Source of the DNA: Gracilimonas sp031581265
GTDB lineage: Bacteria > Bacteroidota > Rhodothermia > Balneolales > Balneolaceae
Length of the DNA stretch: 64,000 bases
Assembly (NCBI RefSeq): GCF_031581265.1
Contig: NZ_JAVLBQ010000001.1
Span: 62,001-126,000, forward strand
Reading direction: 5' to 3'
Part shown: positions 52,526 to 61,352 of the stretch, in pieces
Layout: every line of letters starts with the position of its first letter
Position numbering within the stretch: the first letter of the stretch is position 1
Notes under the pieces: model-generated
Database searches by the model: none
Told to the model about the DNA's origin: nothing
The model's input: only the letters and a program-made list of their open reading frames with translations
Made by a program: the position numbers and the translations under genes

Positions 52526-53701
52526 TTATTCAATATCACGAGCCATACTTTGGAGGGTATTCCAAATTCGTTCGCAATTTTTTCCATCCGCTGATAGCAT
52601 ATGTTTATTGAGATACTCCTGTGCTTTTTGTTTACAACAATCCGGATTCTGTAAGCCCTCCTTAATTTGCTGCATCATCGTATCAAAGTCTCTGGCCAAA
52701 AAGCCCCCGTTATCTTCGGGTGAATATTTCCAGATAAACTTGATGGAATCTACTTTCTTTTTTCGAATGCCAAACATGGTTTTATTTAACCACATAAAAG
52801 ACTCATCCTTACTTTTAACAGGATACACATGTACGGTAGGCCGATGTGTAGCATAAAAAAGGTTAGCAATACTACTGAAATTAGTTACCATTAAATCGGA
52901 AACTTGCAGATCAAGGAAGTTATCAGGATGATGGTCTTTAAACTTTAAAAGCACATTATCATACTTGGTTTCCAGGTTTTGCAAAAATTCAAGATAATGG
53001 TGTTCAAAACGAAAGGAGTCGTGCAAGCGAAGAATAACATTTACGCCCTCTTCCTGGAGCTCCTTCAATAGTTTATTGAATAGTTCGTCTTCATCTCCCC
53101 AATGAGAGAATACTTCCCCATAGTGCCATGTAGGTGCTATTAATACTGTTTGCCGGTTTACAACATCAAATGGATAATAGGGCTGCAATTTTTCTTTGGA
53201 TACCTCCTTCTGCAAATAATCATGACTGGCTGAACCGAGATTAATACAATTTTCGGGATGAAAACCGCTGACCTTGGTGCGATGCTTATAATCAACCGGA
53301 CCAAAGCTTGTCCATTTTATATCCGGATTTGGTTCCTTCATGGTTCCCCAAGTCAGTTTTATATTTCGATGGAGCCACTTAAATTCTTCCTCATCATTCG
53401 GACCTTTCCAACCGTAACCGTGCCATAAAATCAGAGCTTTGGGACTGAGTTTGCGGAGGGGAATATTATTATCCATAATAGTGATATCCGGAGAAAAACC
53501 TTTGATACCCCTAAGCAATGAGATGTTATTGGTCTCATGAAGTTCTAAATCCAAGTCCCAAAACTTATATATCCCCTCGCTCTTAAACTTCTCGACTTCG
53601 TCCAGGAGCACTTTTACTTCAGCATCTGTTTCTTCTGTCAAATACTTAGTAAAACTGAGCATATCTGCGCCAAATGTAGTGGCGTAGATCAAAATTTTCA
53701 T
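52526..53701 (-). CDS. CDP-glycerol glycerophosphotransferase-like (TagB/TagF family) protein
   Basis: 391 residues of GT-B-type fold. ALILWHGYGWKG (His of the TagF-type HG motif, about 132-145), VLIAPTWHYGEVF, and the C-terminal DLMVTNFSSIANLFYATHRPTVHVYP match the CDP-glycerol glycerophosphotransferase family, whose signature APTWR and DYSS elements are recognisable but diverged. In Gram-positives the family polymerises teichoic acid; in Gram-negatives it adds glycerol phosphate or other polyol phosphates to capsule or LPS. It is first of a three-gene unit with two sulfotransferases and is preceded by an AT-rich region of 128 bases. Confidence 0.8.
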   Translation of the reverse strand: MKILIYATTFGADMLSFTKYLTEETDAEVKVLLDEVEKFKSEGIYKFWDLDLELHETNNISLLRGIKGFSPDITIMDNNIPLRKLSPKALILWHGYGWKGPNDEEEFKWLHRNIKLTWGTMKEPNPDIKWTSFGPVDYKHRTKVSGFHPENCINLGSASHDYLQKEVSKEKLQPYYPFDVVNRQTVLIAPTWHYGEVFSHWGDEDELFNKLLKELQEEGVNVILRLHDSFRFEHHYLEFLQNLETKYDNVLLKFKDHHPDNFLDLQVSDLMVTNFSSIANLFYATHRPTVHVYPVKSKDESFMWLNKTMFGIRKKKVDSIKFIWKYSPEDNGGFLARDFDTMMQQIKEGLQNPDCCKQKAQEYLNKHMLSADGKNCERIWNTLQSMARDIE

Positions 53702-53829
53702 AAACTTTCTATTTAATGAAGTACTTAATTTTTAAAGTAAGAAATCCCCAATTCACCAAAAAACAATTCAGTTAAAAAATTGAGATATAGGGTTTTGCAG
53801 CATCTTTATTCGCTGAATATGATCTTCAT

Positions 53830-54423
53830 TTAACTTCTGGATGCTCTTTTACGCAAGCTTTCCATTAAAGTATCAAAACCACGCTGATTTATGATTCGTT
53901 GAAACTGCCGGTTGTAGGAAGAAGCCGTGGAAACATCATCAATTTCCATATCTACGATTACCCAGTTGCCATTTTTCTTTTCCATTTCATAATTGACCGG
54001 AGTTCTTACATTTTCAAGTTCGGCGAGCGTTTCTACTCTAGCTGACTCACCATCGCTTTCAATAGTATTGTAGCTTACTTTAGCGCGATAAATATCAAGT
54101 TTATTAAGGGACTGATCACTTACAATGGTAGAAAAGAGTTCCACAAATTCGGTTCTTTGTTCTGTTGAAATGGTATCAAAGGTTTCAGCCAGTGCTTCCC
54201 TTGCCATGGCTTCAAAATCAATGACCCCATTAATAATTTCTTTCAGCTCAGCTCTTTGCTCATCGGTGTATTCTGTTCCTTCAGGCCCCACCAGTTCTTT
54301 AATTTGTTGATCACGTTCTTGCATCATTGCTCGAATTTCTTCTTCAGCATTTTGTGCAAAAGAAATGCCGGTTGCAAAAACTGTGAAGAAAAGTAATATG
54401 GTTTTAAATCTGAGTATTTTCAT
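53830..54423 (-). CDS. MlaC/Ttg2D-like periplasmic phospholipid-binding protein
   Basis: 197 residues with a signal peptide (about 1-23, ending SFAQ). The all-helical-plus-sheet MlaC fold is suggested by the NGVIDFEAMAREALAETFDTISTEQRTEFVELFSTIV region and VNYEMEKKNGNWVIVDMEIDDVS, which matches the conserved WKVYDV-type strand of the family. MlaC carries phospholipids between the outer-membrane complex and MlaFEDB in the inner membrane. Here only a TolC-family gene is adjacent (start 6 bases from the TolC stop), and the other mla genes are not in the window. Confidence 0.85.
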   Translation of the reverse strand: MKILRFKTILLFFTVFATGISFAQNAEEEIRAMMQERDQQIKELVGPEGTEYTDEQRAELKEIINGVIDFEAMAREALAETFDTISTEQRTEFVELFSTIVSDQSLNKLDIYRAKVSYNTIESDGESARVETLAELENVRTPVNYEMEKKNGNWVIVDMEIDDVSTASSYNRQFQRIINQRGFDTLMESLRKRASRS

Positions 54424-54428
54424 AGCCG

Positions 54429-55814
54429 TTAATTTGTAATAAAAGTGGTTAGTGGAATACCTGCTGTTTTATTGAGCTTTGCCAACGAGGTGTTAAATTC
54501 AAAAATGCGTTGCTTTAATTGAAGCTTTAACTCCAGTTCTTTTTTCATTGCATCAACTAAATCTTTTACCTCTCCCATACCAAAATCATAGTCAAGTTGT
54601 TCCTGTCTTAGCCATCTTTTTGAAGTTACCAAAGCACTATCAGTTTGCTTTACTTTAACATCTGCCAGTGAAGCTTTTCGGTAACTGTCATTTACTTCTA
54701 ACATAATTCCGTCTTTGGCCGCATCCTTAGCATAGGTTACTTTTCTTAGTTCTATTCTGCTTCTCTCTAATGATGAACGAATGGAGAAAAAGTTTAAATC
54801 CTGACGTATCGTTAACCCAAATCCACCACCCAATTTATTTGTGTTGTTTATAATAAAAGGATTGGACTGACGTGGACGATTGGGTGTATTCGCAAAATTA
54901 AAATACCCCCCTAAATAAAGACCTGGAAGATTTTGGCTTTTCAGAGAAGACATATAGGTTTCAGTGGCTTCTTTTCCGATATCAAGAGCTTTTAGCTCAG
55001 GACGATTATTGAATGCTGCACTCTGGTAGAAGTCAATGGGTTCTATTTCTGATGCAATAGGATCGAGAAACCGAATTTCAGGTTCATAGATAATATCTTC
55101 TTCGTTCCGTAGTACATAATTCCAGGTTTCTCGAACAAAATTCAGATTTTCAAAAACTTCCGCCTTTTGAATTTCAAATTCTGATTTGTAGATCTCGAAC
55201 TTGAAAATTTCAGATTCATCAAGGCTGGTGTCTCCCTCTTCCCGCATTTTTTCAATCTTTTTGTCTACTTCAATAATCTTCTCTTGAGCTTCATTCAGAA
55301 GTTGCTCAACTTCTAATGCCAATACATAGCTGTAATAAAGTTCAAAGAGACGTATCTCAAAATCAGATTGTTTAGCATCAAATTCATATTGAGCAGCTTC
55401 TACTCCTAACTTCGCAGCCTCAATTGCTTTACTAATAGCACCCCAAGTAAAAACAGGTTGCGCAGCAGTTATAGAAAACCGAGTAAATACCGCCCAATCT
55501 TCCCAGTCATTCTCAAGGTTTGGATCCAAATAATATTCATTTTCAGATAAGTTTGGATTATTACTCTTCACTCCAGGTACTAAACCATGCTGACTTTCAA
55601 AGCGAAGATTAGGTAGTATACGCTGTGCTTTAGCAAGTTCAATTCTGTTTTCAGCCAATTCAACATTTTGTTGATTGTAATCCATCTGCCCGGAATTGTC
55701 TTTAGCCACCTCCATAAACGTATTAACATCAATTTTAAGTGTATCCTGAGCAAAGGCACTTATATTTACAGAGAAAATTAGGGCGAGAAAAATATATAGT
55801 GATCGTGCTGTCAT
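54429..55814 (-). CDS. TolC-family outer-membrane efflux protein
   Basis: 461 residues with a signal peptide (1-22, ending AFAQ). Long amphipathic helices with heptad patterns (about 40-60, 130-215, 350-440) alternate with short barrel strands (LGGYFNFAN, FGLTIRQDLNFF), the TolC repeat. A single chain of this length would form a third of the trimeric channel-tunnel that connects inner-membrane pumps to the outside. It precedes mlaC by 5 bases, which suggests joint export of a lipid or hydrophobic substrate. The matching pump is not adjacent. Confidence 0.9.
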   Translation of the reverse strand: MTARSLYIFLALIFSVNISAFAQDTLKIDVNTFMEVAKDNSGQMDYNQQNVELAENRIELAKAQRILPNLRFESQHGLVPGVKSNNPNLSENEYYLDPNLENDWEDWAVFTRFSITAAQPVFTWGAISKAIEAAKLGVEAAQYEFDAKQSDFEIRLFELYYSYVLALEVEQLLNEAQEKIIEVDKKIEKMREEGDTSLDESEIFKFEIYKSEFEIQKAEVFENLNFVRETWNYVLRNEEDIIYEPEIRFLDPIASEIEPIDFYQSAAFNNRPELKALDIGKEATETYMSSLKSQNLPGLYLGGYFNFANTPNRPRQSNPFIINNTNKLGGGFGLTIRQDLNFFSIRSSLERSRIELRKVTYAKDAAKDGIMLEVNDSYRKASLADVKVKQTDSALVTSKRWLRQEQLDYDFGMGEVKDLVDAMKKELELKLQLKQRIFEFNTSLAKLNKTAGIPLTTFITN

Positions 55815-55882
55815 ATATTATATTTAATTTGAGACATAAACGTACGCACGCTGATAATATTTAAAAACTGTTGTTTAAAACA

Positions 55883-55909
55883 AAAATAGCCCCAAAATGG
55901 GGCTATTTT
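55883..55909 (-). terminator. terminator of the ATP synthase operon and tRNA-Ser
   Basis: AAAATAGCCCC (55883-55893) and GGGGCTATTTT (55899-55909) form a perfect 11-bp stem with a 5-base loop. On the minus strand it is followed by a T-rich tail (TTTTTGTTTT when read onward). It lies just past the tRNA 3' end, so it ends the whole operon. Confidence 0.88.
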
Positions 55910-55916
55910 ATTAATG

Positions 55917-56003
55917 CGGAGAGCGAGGGATTCGAACCCCCGGAGACCGTGAGGCCTCAATGGTTTTCAAGACCACCGCATTCGACCACTCTGCCAGCTC
56001 TCC
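55917..56003 (-). tRNA. tRNA-Ser (anticodon UGA)
   Basis: 87 bases. Acceptor stem GGAGAGC (56003-55997) pairs with GCTCTCC (55918-55924). The anticodon loop is CTTGAAAA, with anticodon TGA reading UCA. A long variable arm and GGTTCGAATCC T-arm are present, as in class II serine tRNAs. The discriminator base is G (55917). CCA is not encoded (the DNA continues CAT). Its first base is the last base of the atpG stop codon, so it must be cut from the operon transcript. Confidence 0.95.
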
Positions 56004-56899
56004 TAATTTTCACTCAGTGCTTGCGCACCTGAAACAATTTCAGAAATCTCAGTAGTAATAGCACTTTGGCGAGCTTGATTATACTTCAACCTAAGCTCTT
56101 TTTCTAAATCTTTAGCATTTTCAGTAGCACTGTCCATCGCTGTCATTCGTGCTCCCTGTTCAGAAGCATTTGATTCCAGAACCGCTCGCCATAATTGCAT
56201 ATTAAGGTATAACGGTAATAGTCGTTCTAATATAGCCTGAGAATTTGGCTCGTAAAGGTAATCAATAGCTTGTTCAGATGCATTATCTGAATCGTCATTT
56301 TTTAAATTTGCAGTATCAATCGGCAATACTTTTTGAACCTTCCGGGTTTGAGCTATCACAGATTTAAATTCGTTAAATGCTATATACACTTCGTCAAACT
56401 GTCCACCTATAAATTGTGACGTTGCCTTCTCCATGATAGATGATGTCGAATCATATAGTATATCATCAAAAAAACCGGGGAATCCTTCAATTACGTCATA
56501 CTTTCTCTTTTTAAAGTAAGCATTCGCTTTTTTTCCGATTGCAACAATTGACAGAGCTTCATTTTCCAAATATTGCTGGAAATTTTCATTCAACTGCTTT
56601 TCAACTTCTTTAAATAAGTTGTTGTTGAAACCTCCACATAATCCTCGATCGGAACCTATAACGATAAACAATACATTCTTAACAGTCTCCGGCTTTCTCA
56701 TCACCGGGTTAGATGAACTACTATATTCTGCCAGTCGCCCTGCTACCTCTGCAATTTTAGAGGCATAAGGCCTGGTTTCATTCATCCTATCCTGGGCTTT
56801 TCTGAGCTTGGCAGCAGCTACCATTTTCATAGCTTTGGTAATCTGCTGTGTATTATTTACAGATGATATCCGATTTCGTATATCTCGAAGGTTCGCCAT
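56003..56899 (-). CDS. atpG: ATP synthase F1 gamma subunit
   Basis: 298 residues. N-terminal helix MANLRDIRNRISSVNNTQQITKAMKMVAAAKLRKAQ and the C-terminal helix LRLKYNQARQSAITTEISEIVSGAQAL are the coiled-coil shaft; GSDRGLCGGFNNNL marks the conserved central region. It is the rotor stalk inside the alpha/beta hexamer. It is the last protein gene of the operon, and its TAG stop (56003-56005) shares one base with tRNA-Ser. Usually atpD and atpC follow; here they do not. Confidence 0.97.
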   Translation of the reverse strand: MANLRDIRNRISSVNNTQQITKAMKMVAAAKLRKAQDRMNETRPYASKIAEVAGRLAEYSSSSNPVMRKPETVKNVLFIVIGSDRGLCGGFNNNLFKEVEKQLNENFQQYLENEALSIVAIGKKANAYFKKRKYDVIEGFPGFFDDILYDSTSSIMEKATSQFIGGQFDEVYIAFNEFKSVIAQTRKVQKVLPIDTANLKNDDSDNASEQAIDYLYEPNSQAILERLLPLYLNMQLWRAVLESNASEQGARMTAMDSATENAKDLEKELRLKYNQARQSAITTEISEIVSGAQALSEN

Positions 56900-56909
56900 C
56901 GATGCTTAA

Positions 56910-58520
56910 TTAGTTGGTTGCGTTGATTTGATCGATTACTGATTTAGCAATTTCGATAATTTGCTCACCGAAGGTGTCATTTAATACTCCACTATCTGAA
57001 AGTGCATTCATTTCCTCTTCATGCTTAATACCAACGGTTTCGAGGAATTGCTCCTCAAATTCTTGAATTTGAGTTACTTCCAGCTTATTGAGAAGTCCTT
57101 CATCATTAACTTTCAGAAGTGCTATCTGCTGCTCAACGGGAAGTGGCTGATACTCACCCTGCTTAAGCAGTTCAACGGTACGTTCACCGGTTCTAAGCTG
57201 AGCTTGAGTTGAAGCATCAAGGTCTGAACCAAATTTTGCAAAGGCTTCAAGCTCTCGGTACTGAGCTAAGTCAAGTTTCAGTGTACCTGAAAGCTTCTTC
57301 ATTGATTTAACCTGTGCAGATCCACCTACACGAGATACTGAAGTACCAACATCAATAGCAGGACGAATACCTTGGTTAAATAAATCGGTATCAAGGAATA
57401 TCTGTCCGTCAGTAATTGAAATTACGTTGGTAGGAATATAAGCAGATACATCACCGGCCTGAGTTTCAATCACAGGTAATGCTGTCAATGATCCGCCACC
57501 CTTCACCTTTGACTTCAGCCCATCAGGAATGTTGTTCATTTTCTGGGCTACTTCATCATTATCAATAATCTTAGCAGCACGCTCAAGCAAACGACTGTGA
57601 AGGTAGAAAACATCACCGGGGTATGCTTCACGTCCCGGAGGTCGTTTAAGGAGCAATGAAAGCTCACGATAAGCAACAGCTTGCTTGGAAAGATCATCAT
57701 AAATTACCAAGGCATGTCGACCGGTATCGCGGAAGTATTCACCGATAGCGGCACCGGCAAACGGAGCAATATAACGCAGTGGAGCACTAGTACTGGCAGG
57801 AGCAGCAACAATTGTTGTGTATTCCATAGCACCGTTATCTTCCAATACCTTTCGAATATTAGCTATAGTAGAACCTTTCTGCCCAACTGCAACATAAATA
57901 CAATGAACAGGCTTGTCGGTCTTCTGTGTTTCTTTTTGATTTATAATTGTATCGATGGCAACGGCTGTTTTACCCGTTTGGCGGTCACCAATAATAAGCT
58001 CACGCTGACCACGACCAATTGGTATCAACGAGTCAATTGATTTAAGTCCGGTTTGAAGTGGTTCGGTTACAGGCTCACGATAAATTACTCCGGGAGCTTT
58101 ACGCTCAAGTGGTAATCTTACAGTATCACCTGTTACAGCACCTTTTCCATCAATTGGTTTTCCAAGGGGATCAATAACGCGACCAAGTAATCCTTCTCCT
58201 ACATTGATGGAAGCAATATCATTGGTTCTTTTTACTGTATGCCCTTCTTCTACCGCACTTGATGAACCGAAGAGAACGATACCTACGTTATCTTCTTCGA
58301 GGTTAAGTACCATACCGGTAACTGAATTACCTTTTTGATCTTTAGAATCGGGTAGTTCAACTAATTCTCCGGCTTGTACTTTAGAGAGTCCGTAAACACG
58401 TGCAATACCGTCTCCTACCTCAAGAACGGTACCAACATCATAGGTATCTGCTTCTTTATCGAAGCCTGATAATTGTTTACGTAAAATGGCTGAAACTTCG
58501 TCTGGTCTGACTTGACTCAT
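56910..58520 (-). CDS. atpA: ATP synthase F1 alpha subunit
   Basis: 536 residues. The P-loop GDRQTGKT (178-185) and the alpha-type sequence YDDLSKQAVAYRELSLLLKRPPGREAYPGD are diagnostic; the N-terminal crown domain (about 30-95) precedes them. Forms the regulatory, non-catalytic nucleotide sites of F1 in alternation with beta. Standard position between delta and gamma, 10 bases before atpG. Confidence 0.98.
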   Translation of the reverse strand: MSQVRPDEVSAILRKQLSGFDKEADTYDVGTVLEVGDGIARVYGLSKVQAGELVELPDSKDQKGNSVTGMVLNLEEDNVGIVLFGSSSAVEEGHTVKRTNDIASINVGEGLLGRVIDPLGKPIDGKGAVTGDTVRLPLERKAPGVIYREPVTEPLQTGLKSIDSLIPIGRGQRELIIGDRQTGKTAVAIDTIINQKETQKTDKPVHCIYVAVGQKGSTIANIRKVLEDNGAMEYTTIVAAPASTSAPLRYIAPFAGAAIGEYFRDTGRHALVIYDDLSKQAVAYRELSLLLKRPPGREAYPGDVFYLHSRLLERAAKIIDNDEVAQKMNNIPDGLKSKVKGGGSLTALPVIETQAGDVSAYIPTNVISITDGQIFLDTDLFNQGIRPAIDVGTSVSRVGGSAQVKSMKKLSGTLKLDLAQYRELEAFAKFGSDLDASTQAQLRTGERTVELLKQGEYQPLPVEQQIALLKVNDEGLLNKLEVTQIQEFEEQFLETVGIKHEEEMNALSDSGVLNDTFGEQIIEIAKSVIDQINATN

Positions 58521-58550
58521 TGTATATATTGATTAAAAAATGTTGTGGTT

Positions 58551-59099
58551 TTATTCCGAAGCTGCGCTAAGGAATTCATCCTCAAGCTGTTTCAATTTAT
58601 GTTTTACAGTAGCATTAGTAACCGTATCTCCAATTTTGACGGCCATACCACCTTTGAGATCTTCCTGAACAATAGTAGATAAGTTCACTGTTTTGTTAGT
58701 AACCTCTTCTAATCTTTCTTTTACCTCTTTAAGCTGTTTTTCACTTAATTCATTGGCTACATAAACTTCAGCAGAAATAATACCTTTATAAGCATTATAC
58801 TTTTCGACAAAAGCGAAAACGATTTCGTCTAATAAATTCTGCCGGTTTTTGCGTGCAATGAGGGTAATGTATCTGTGTACAAGTTCACTCACTTTATCAC
58901 CAAAAATAGCTTCAAGAGCTGCAACCTTTTTATCTGGTTTTATAACCGGGCTTCTTAAGAAAACAAGTAAATCGCGTGAACTTTCAATAGTTCCCTTAAT
59001 TAAAAGGATATCTTCAAGTGTTTGCTCAACTACATCTTGTTCTTTTGCAAGCTCCAAGAGTGCAGTGGCATAGCGATGTGCCGCTTTTGTTACCAGCAT
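58551..59099 (-). CDS. atpH: ATP synthase F1 delta subunit
   Basis: 182 residues. The N-terminal helical bundle starts AHRYATALLELAKEQ, and the C-terminal part ends with QEDLKGGMAVKIGDTVTNATVKHKLKQLEDEFL, a family-typical motif. It links the alpha/beta hexamer to the peripheral b stalk. Starts 12 bases after the atpF stop and ends 30 bases before atpA. Confidence 0.95.
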   Translation of the reverse strand: MLVTKAAHRYATALLELAKEQDVVEQTLEDILLIKGTIESSRDLLVFLRSPVIKPDKKVAALEAIFGDKVSELVHRYITLIARKNRQNLLDEIVFAFVEKYNAYKGIISAEVYVANELSEKQLKEVKERLEEVTNKTVNLSTIVQEDLKGGMAVKIGDTVTNATVKHKLKQLEDEFLSAASE

Positions 59100-59111
59100 A
59101 TGGTTAATTGC

Positions 59112-59627
59112 TTAGTTTTTAGAAAGGTTAGATAAGAATTTATCTACCAGCTTGTTATTCTTTTTAGTATCAAGCTCTGCATCAATTATTTTTGAAGCTG
59201 ATTGGATAGCAAGTTTCGCTACCTCTTCTCTCAACTCCACCAAAGCTTGTTTCTTTTCTTGTTCAATTGAGGCTCGGGCCTGCTCAATAATTTGATCAGC
59301 CTCCTCTTTTGCTTTACCAATTCGTTCTGTACGAATTAGTTCCGCTTGCTCAACGGCCTCTTTGCGTATTTGCTGAGCTTTTACTTCAGCTTCACGCAGA
59401 GCTTTCTCATTATCTTTAGAAATCTTTTCTGCCTTGGCAATAGCTTTTTCAGCAGATTCCAACGATTCCTTGATATTTTGCTCACGCTCCTGTAGTGCCG
59501 ACATTATTGGAGGTACGGCGTATTTCATCATTACAAATAGGAATGCGATCAGTGAAACTAAGATCCAGATCGCAAACCCGGTATTGAACGAAAGTAAGCC
59601 TCCTCCGCCTGCTAAAAGGAAAGTCAT
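59112..59627 (-). CDS. atpF: ATP synthase F0 b subunit
   Basis: 171 residues: one N-terminal membrane helix (about 15-36) and a long charged coiled coil rich in Lys, Glu and Ala (for example EKAIAKAEKISKDNEKALREAE), typical of the peripheral stalk. Only one b gene is present, so the stalk is a homodimer. Starts 15 bases after atpE. Confidence 0.95.
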   Translation of the reverse strand: MTFLLAGGGGLLSFNTGFAIWILVSLIAFLFVMMKYAVPPIMSALQEREQNIKESLESAEKAIAKAEKISKDNEKALREAEVKAQQIRKEAVEQAELIRTERIGKAKEEADQIIEQARASIEQEKKQALVELREEVAKLAIQSASKIIDAELDTKKNNKLVDKFLSNLSKN

Positions 59628-59642
59628 AGGTTATTTACCTTT

Positions 59643-59864
59643 TTATTGACCAATTCCGAGAGCAAGTAGAATACAAATAACGGCACCAAGAAGAGCAACA
59701 CCCTCAATAAAGGCTGCAGTCAAAATCATAGCACCACGGATATCTCCGGAAGCTTCAGGTTGACGTGCAATACTTTCGGTAGCGCCTTTTCCAATCATTC
59801 CGATTCCGATTCCGGCACCAAGTGCTACGATTCCAGCTCCAATACCAGCTGCTAATAATCCCAT
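59643..59864 (-). CDS. atpE: ATP synthase F0 c subunit
   Basis: 73 residues, two membrane helices joined by the polar loop ARQPE (33-37). The ion-binding carboxylate is Glu54 in AAFIEGVALLG. The Gln/Ser/Thr set of sodium-specific c rings is not evident next to it (Glu is followed by Gly-Val-Ala), so a proton ring is likely. It lies 43 bases after the atpB stop. Confidence 0.96.
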   Translation of the reverse strand: MGLLAAGIGAGIVALGAGIGIGMIGKGATESIARQPEASGDIRGAMILTAAFIEGVALLGAVICILLALGIGQ

Positions 59865-59907
59865 AGTTCTGTTTGTTTAGTTTATTATTGAGTTATAGTT
59901 ATACATT

Positions 59908-60975
59908 TTAAAGTTCTTCAGCGATGTGCTCAGTATGATACCCTTCTTCTGCATGGTGATGATCTTCAGCTGCCATTCCAATAAATACAGCTGACAGAAG
60001 GGTAAAAATGTATGCCTGTAATAAAGCTACGAAAACCTTAAGAGCATACAAGACAACCGTTAAAGCAACGGAAAACACACTTACACTTACGCCTGCTACT
60101 GATCCAAATATATCAGCAAAAATAAAGATCAATCCGAGTATAGCGATGATCATTATTTTTCCTGATAACATGTTAGCAAAAAGTCGAATTGCGAGCGCAA
60201 AAGGCTTGGTAAAAATACCGAGTATTTCAACCGGCGTTAAGATAAAACGAACCCATGTTGGAACACCTGGGAACCAAAATATATGTCCCCAATAATCTTT
60301 AGTACCACTAAATTGAGTGATCACAAAAGTAAGAAATGCTAAGGTTGCGGTAACAGTTAAGTCGGCAGTGGCAGTTGCTGCCCATGGCAGTAATCCAAAT
60401 AGGTTCATGAAAGAGATGCCCATAAACATGGTAAACAAAAATGGCATGTATTTATCAGCTTTGTGATCATCAATGTTTCCACGGACAACATCATCACGTA
60501 TAAATATGAATAGCACCTCAAAAATATTTTGAAAGGTTCCTTGAGGCTCCACCTTTCTACCTATACCTTTTTTATATCTCCCTGCAGCCATTACAGTAAG
60601 TATAACAGCAAGCCCCATCCCCAACCAAAAATAAATTAAATGAGACGTAATAGATAAATCCACGATAATGTGGCCTGAGTTTGCAGGAACAATTACTCCT
60701 TCTTCACTTTGGGTAAAATCATCAGATGCAGCAGCTTTTTTTGAATTTGCAAAAACAGACACACTTTTTTCACCCTCACTATTTTCCCAATAAAAAATAC
60801 GGGGTAAATAGATTTTACCGGCAGGTGTTTTCAGGTAATCATGATCAGCTACCGTACCCATAACATCGAGTATCTGTCCGTCATCTTCCTGAGATGCGTT
60901 AGCTGCAAATGTGTTTGATGTGCTAATCGATAAAAATAAAAGAGTTAGAAAAACTCGACGCAGGGTTTGGACCAT
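59908..60975 (-). CDS. atpB: ATP synthase F0 a subunit
   Basis: 355 residues. An N-terminal signal sequence and a periplasmic extension (about 1-110) precede the usual five or six membrane helices, as in other Bacteroidota. The essential Arg is in LAIRLFANMLSG (about residue 265), and the C-terminal helix QAYIFTLLSAVFIGMA is conserved. The protein ends in a His/Glu-rich tail. It forms the proton half-channels next to the c ring. It starts 8 bases after the stop of the atpI-like gene. Confidence 0.94.
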   Translation of the reverse strand: MVQTLRRVFLTLLFLSISTSNTFAANASQEDDGQILDVMGTVADHDYLKTPAGKIYLPRIFYWENSEGEKSVSVFANSKKAAASDDFTQSEEGVIVPANSGHIIVDLSITSHLIYFWLGMGLAVILTVMAAGRYKKGIGRKVEPQGTFQNIFEVLFIFIRDDVVRGNIDDHKADKYMPFLFTMFMGISFMNLFGLLPWAATATADLTVTATLAFLTFVITQFSGTKDYWGHIFWFPGVPTWVRFILTPVEILGIFTKPFALAIRLFANMLSGKIMIIAILGLIFIFADIFGSVAGVSVSVFSVALTVVLYALKVFVALLQAYIFTLLSAVFIGMAAEDHHHAEEGYHTEHIAEEL

Positions 60976-60983
60976 TTTAACTG

Positions 60984-61352
60984 CTACTCTTTTTGAAGAA
61001 TTTTGTTAATAAAAATCATTTCCGTTACAGATTGGCAAAGATAGGAAATTATAAAACTAACTGTAAAGTAGATTTCATTAATTTTTGTCACTCCAACTAA
61101 AATTCCGAAAAGAATTAGCACCAGTAAAAAACGGACCACTGTTGAAAAGAAAAAAACCTTGATAAACAGCTTATTTTCAACATTTCTAAACGCATCAAAT
61201 ATCCAGGCGCTGCTGCTTACAAATATGGAACTTAACATTACACCTGATACAACAGCGACTCCTTCACGTTCCCCTATCACAAAAAAAAGAGTGGAGGTGA
61301 GCATAAGAATGAGAGAAAAAATTAACGTCCCTTTAAGTACTGTTCCTTTCAT
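60984..61352 (-). CDS. atpI: ATP synthase-associated membrane protein (AtpI/UncI-like)
   Basis: 122 residues with four hydrophobic helices (about 8-28, 34-50, 63-90, 93-113). It sits where atpI stands in most F0F1 operons and has the same size and topology; sequence conservation in this family is low. The proposed role is assembly of the c ring or Mg2+/ion handling. It overlaps the preceding gene by 4 bases (61349-61352) and ends 8 bases before atpB. Confidence 0.65.
   Translation of the reverse strand: MKGTVLKGTLIFSLILMLTSTLFFVIGEREGVAVVSGVMLSSIFVSSSAWIFDAFRNVENKLFIKVFFFSTVVRFLLVLILFGILVGVTKINEIYFTVSFIISYLCQSVTEMIFINKILQKE

Noticed and set aside
57681..58040. Plus-strand open frame of 119 codons
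   Set aside because: Antisense to atpA, which is unambiguous. Open only because of the codon bias of the real gene.
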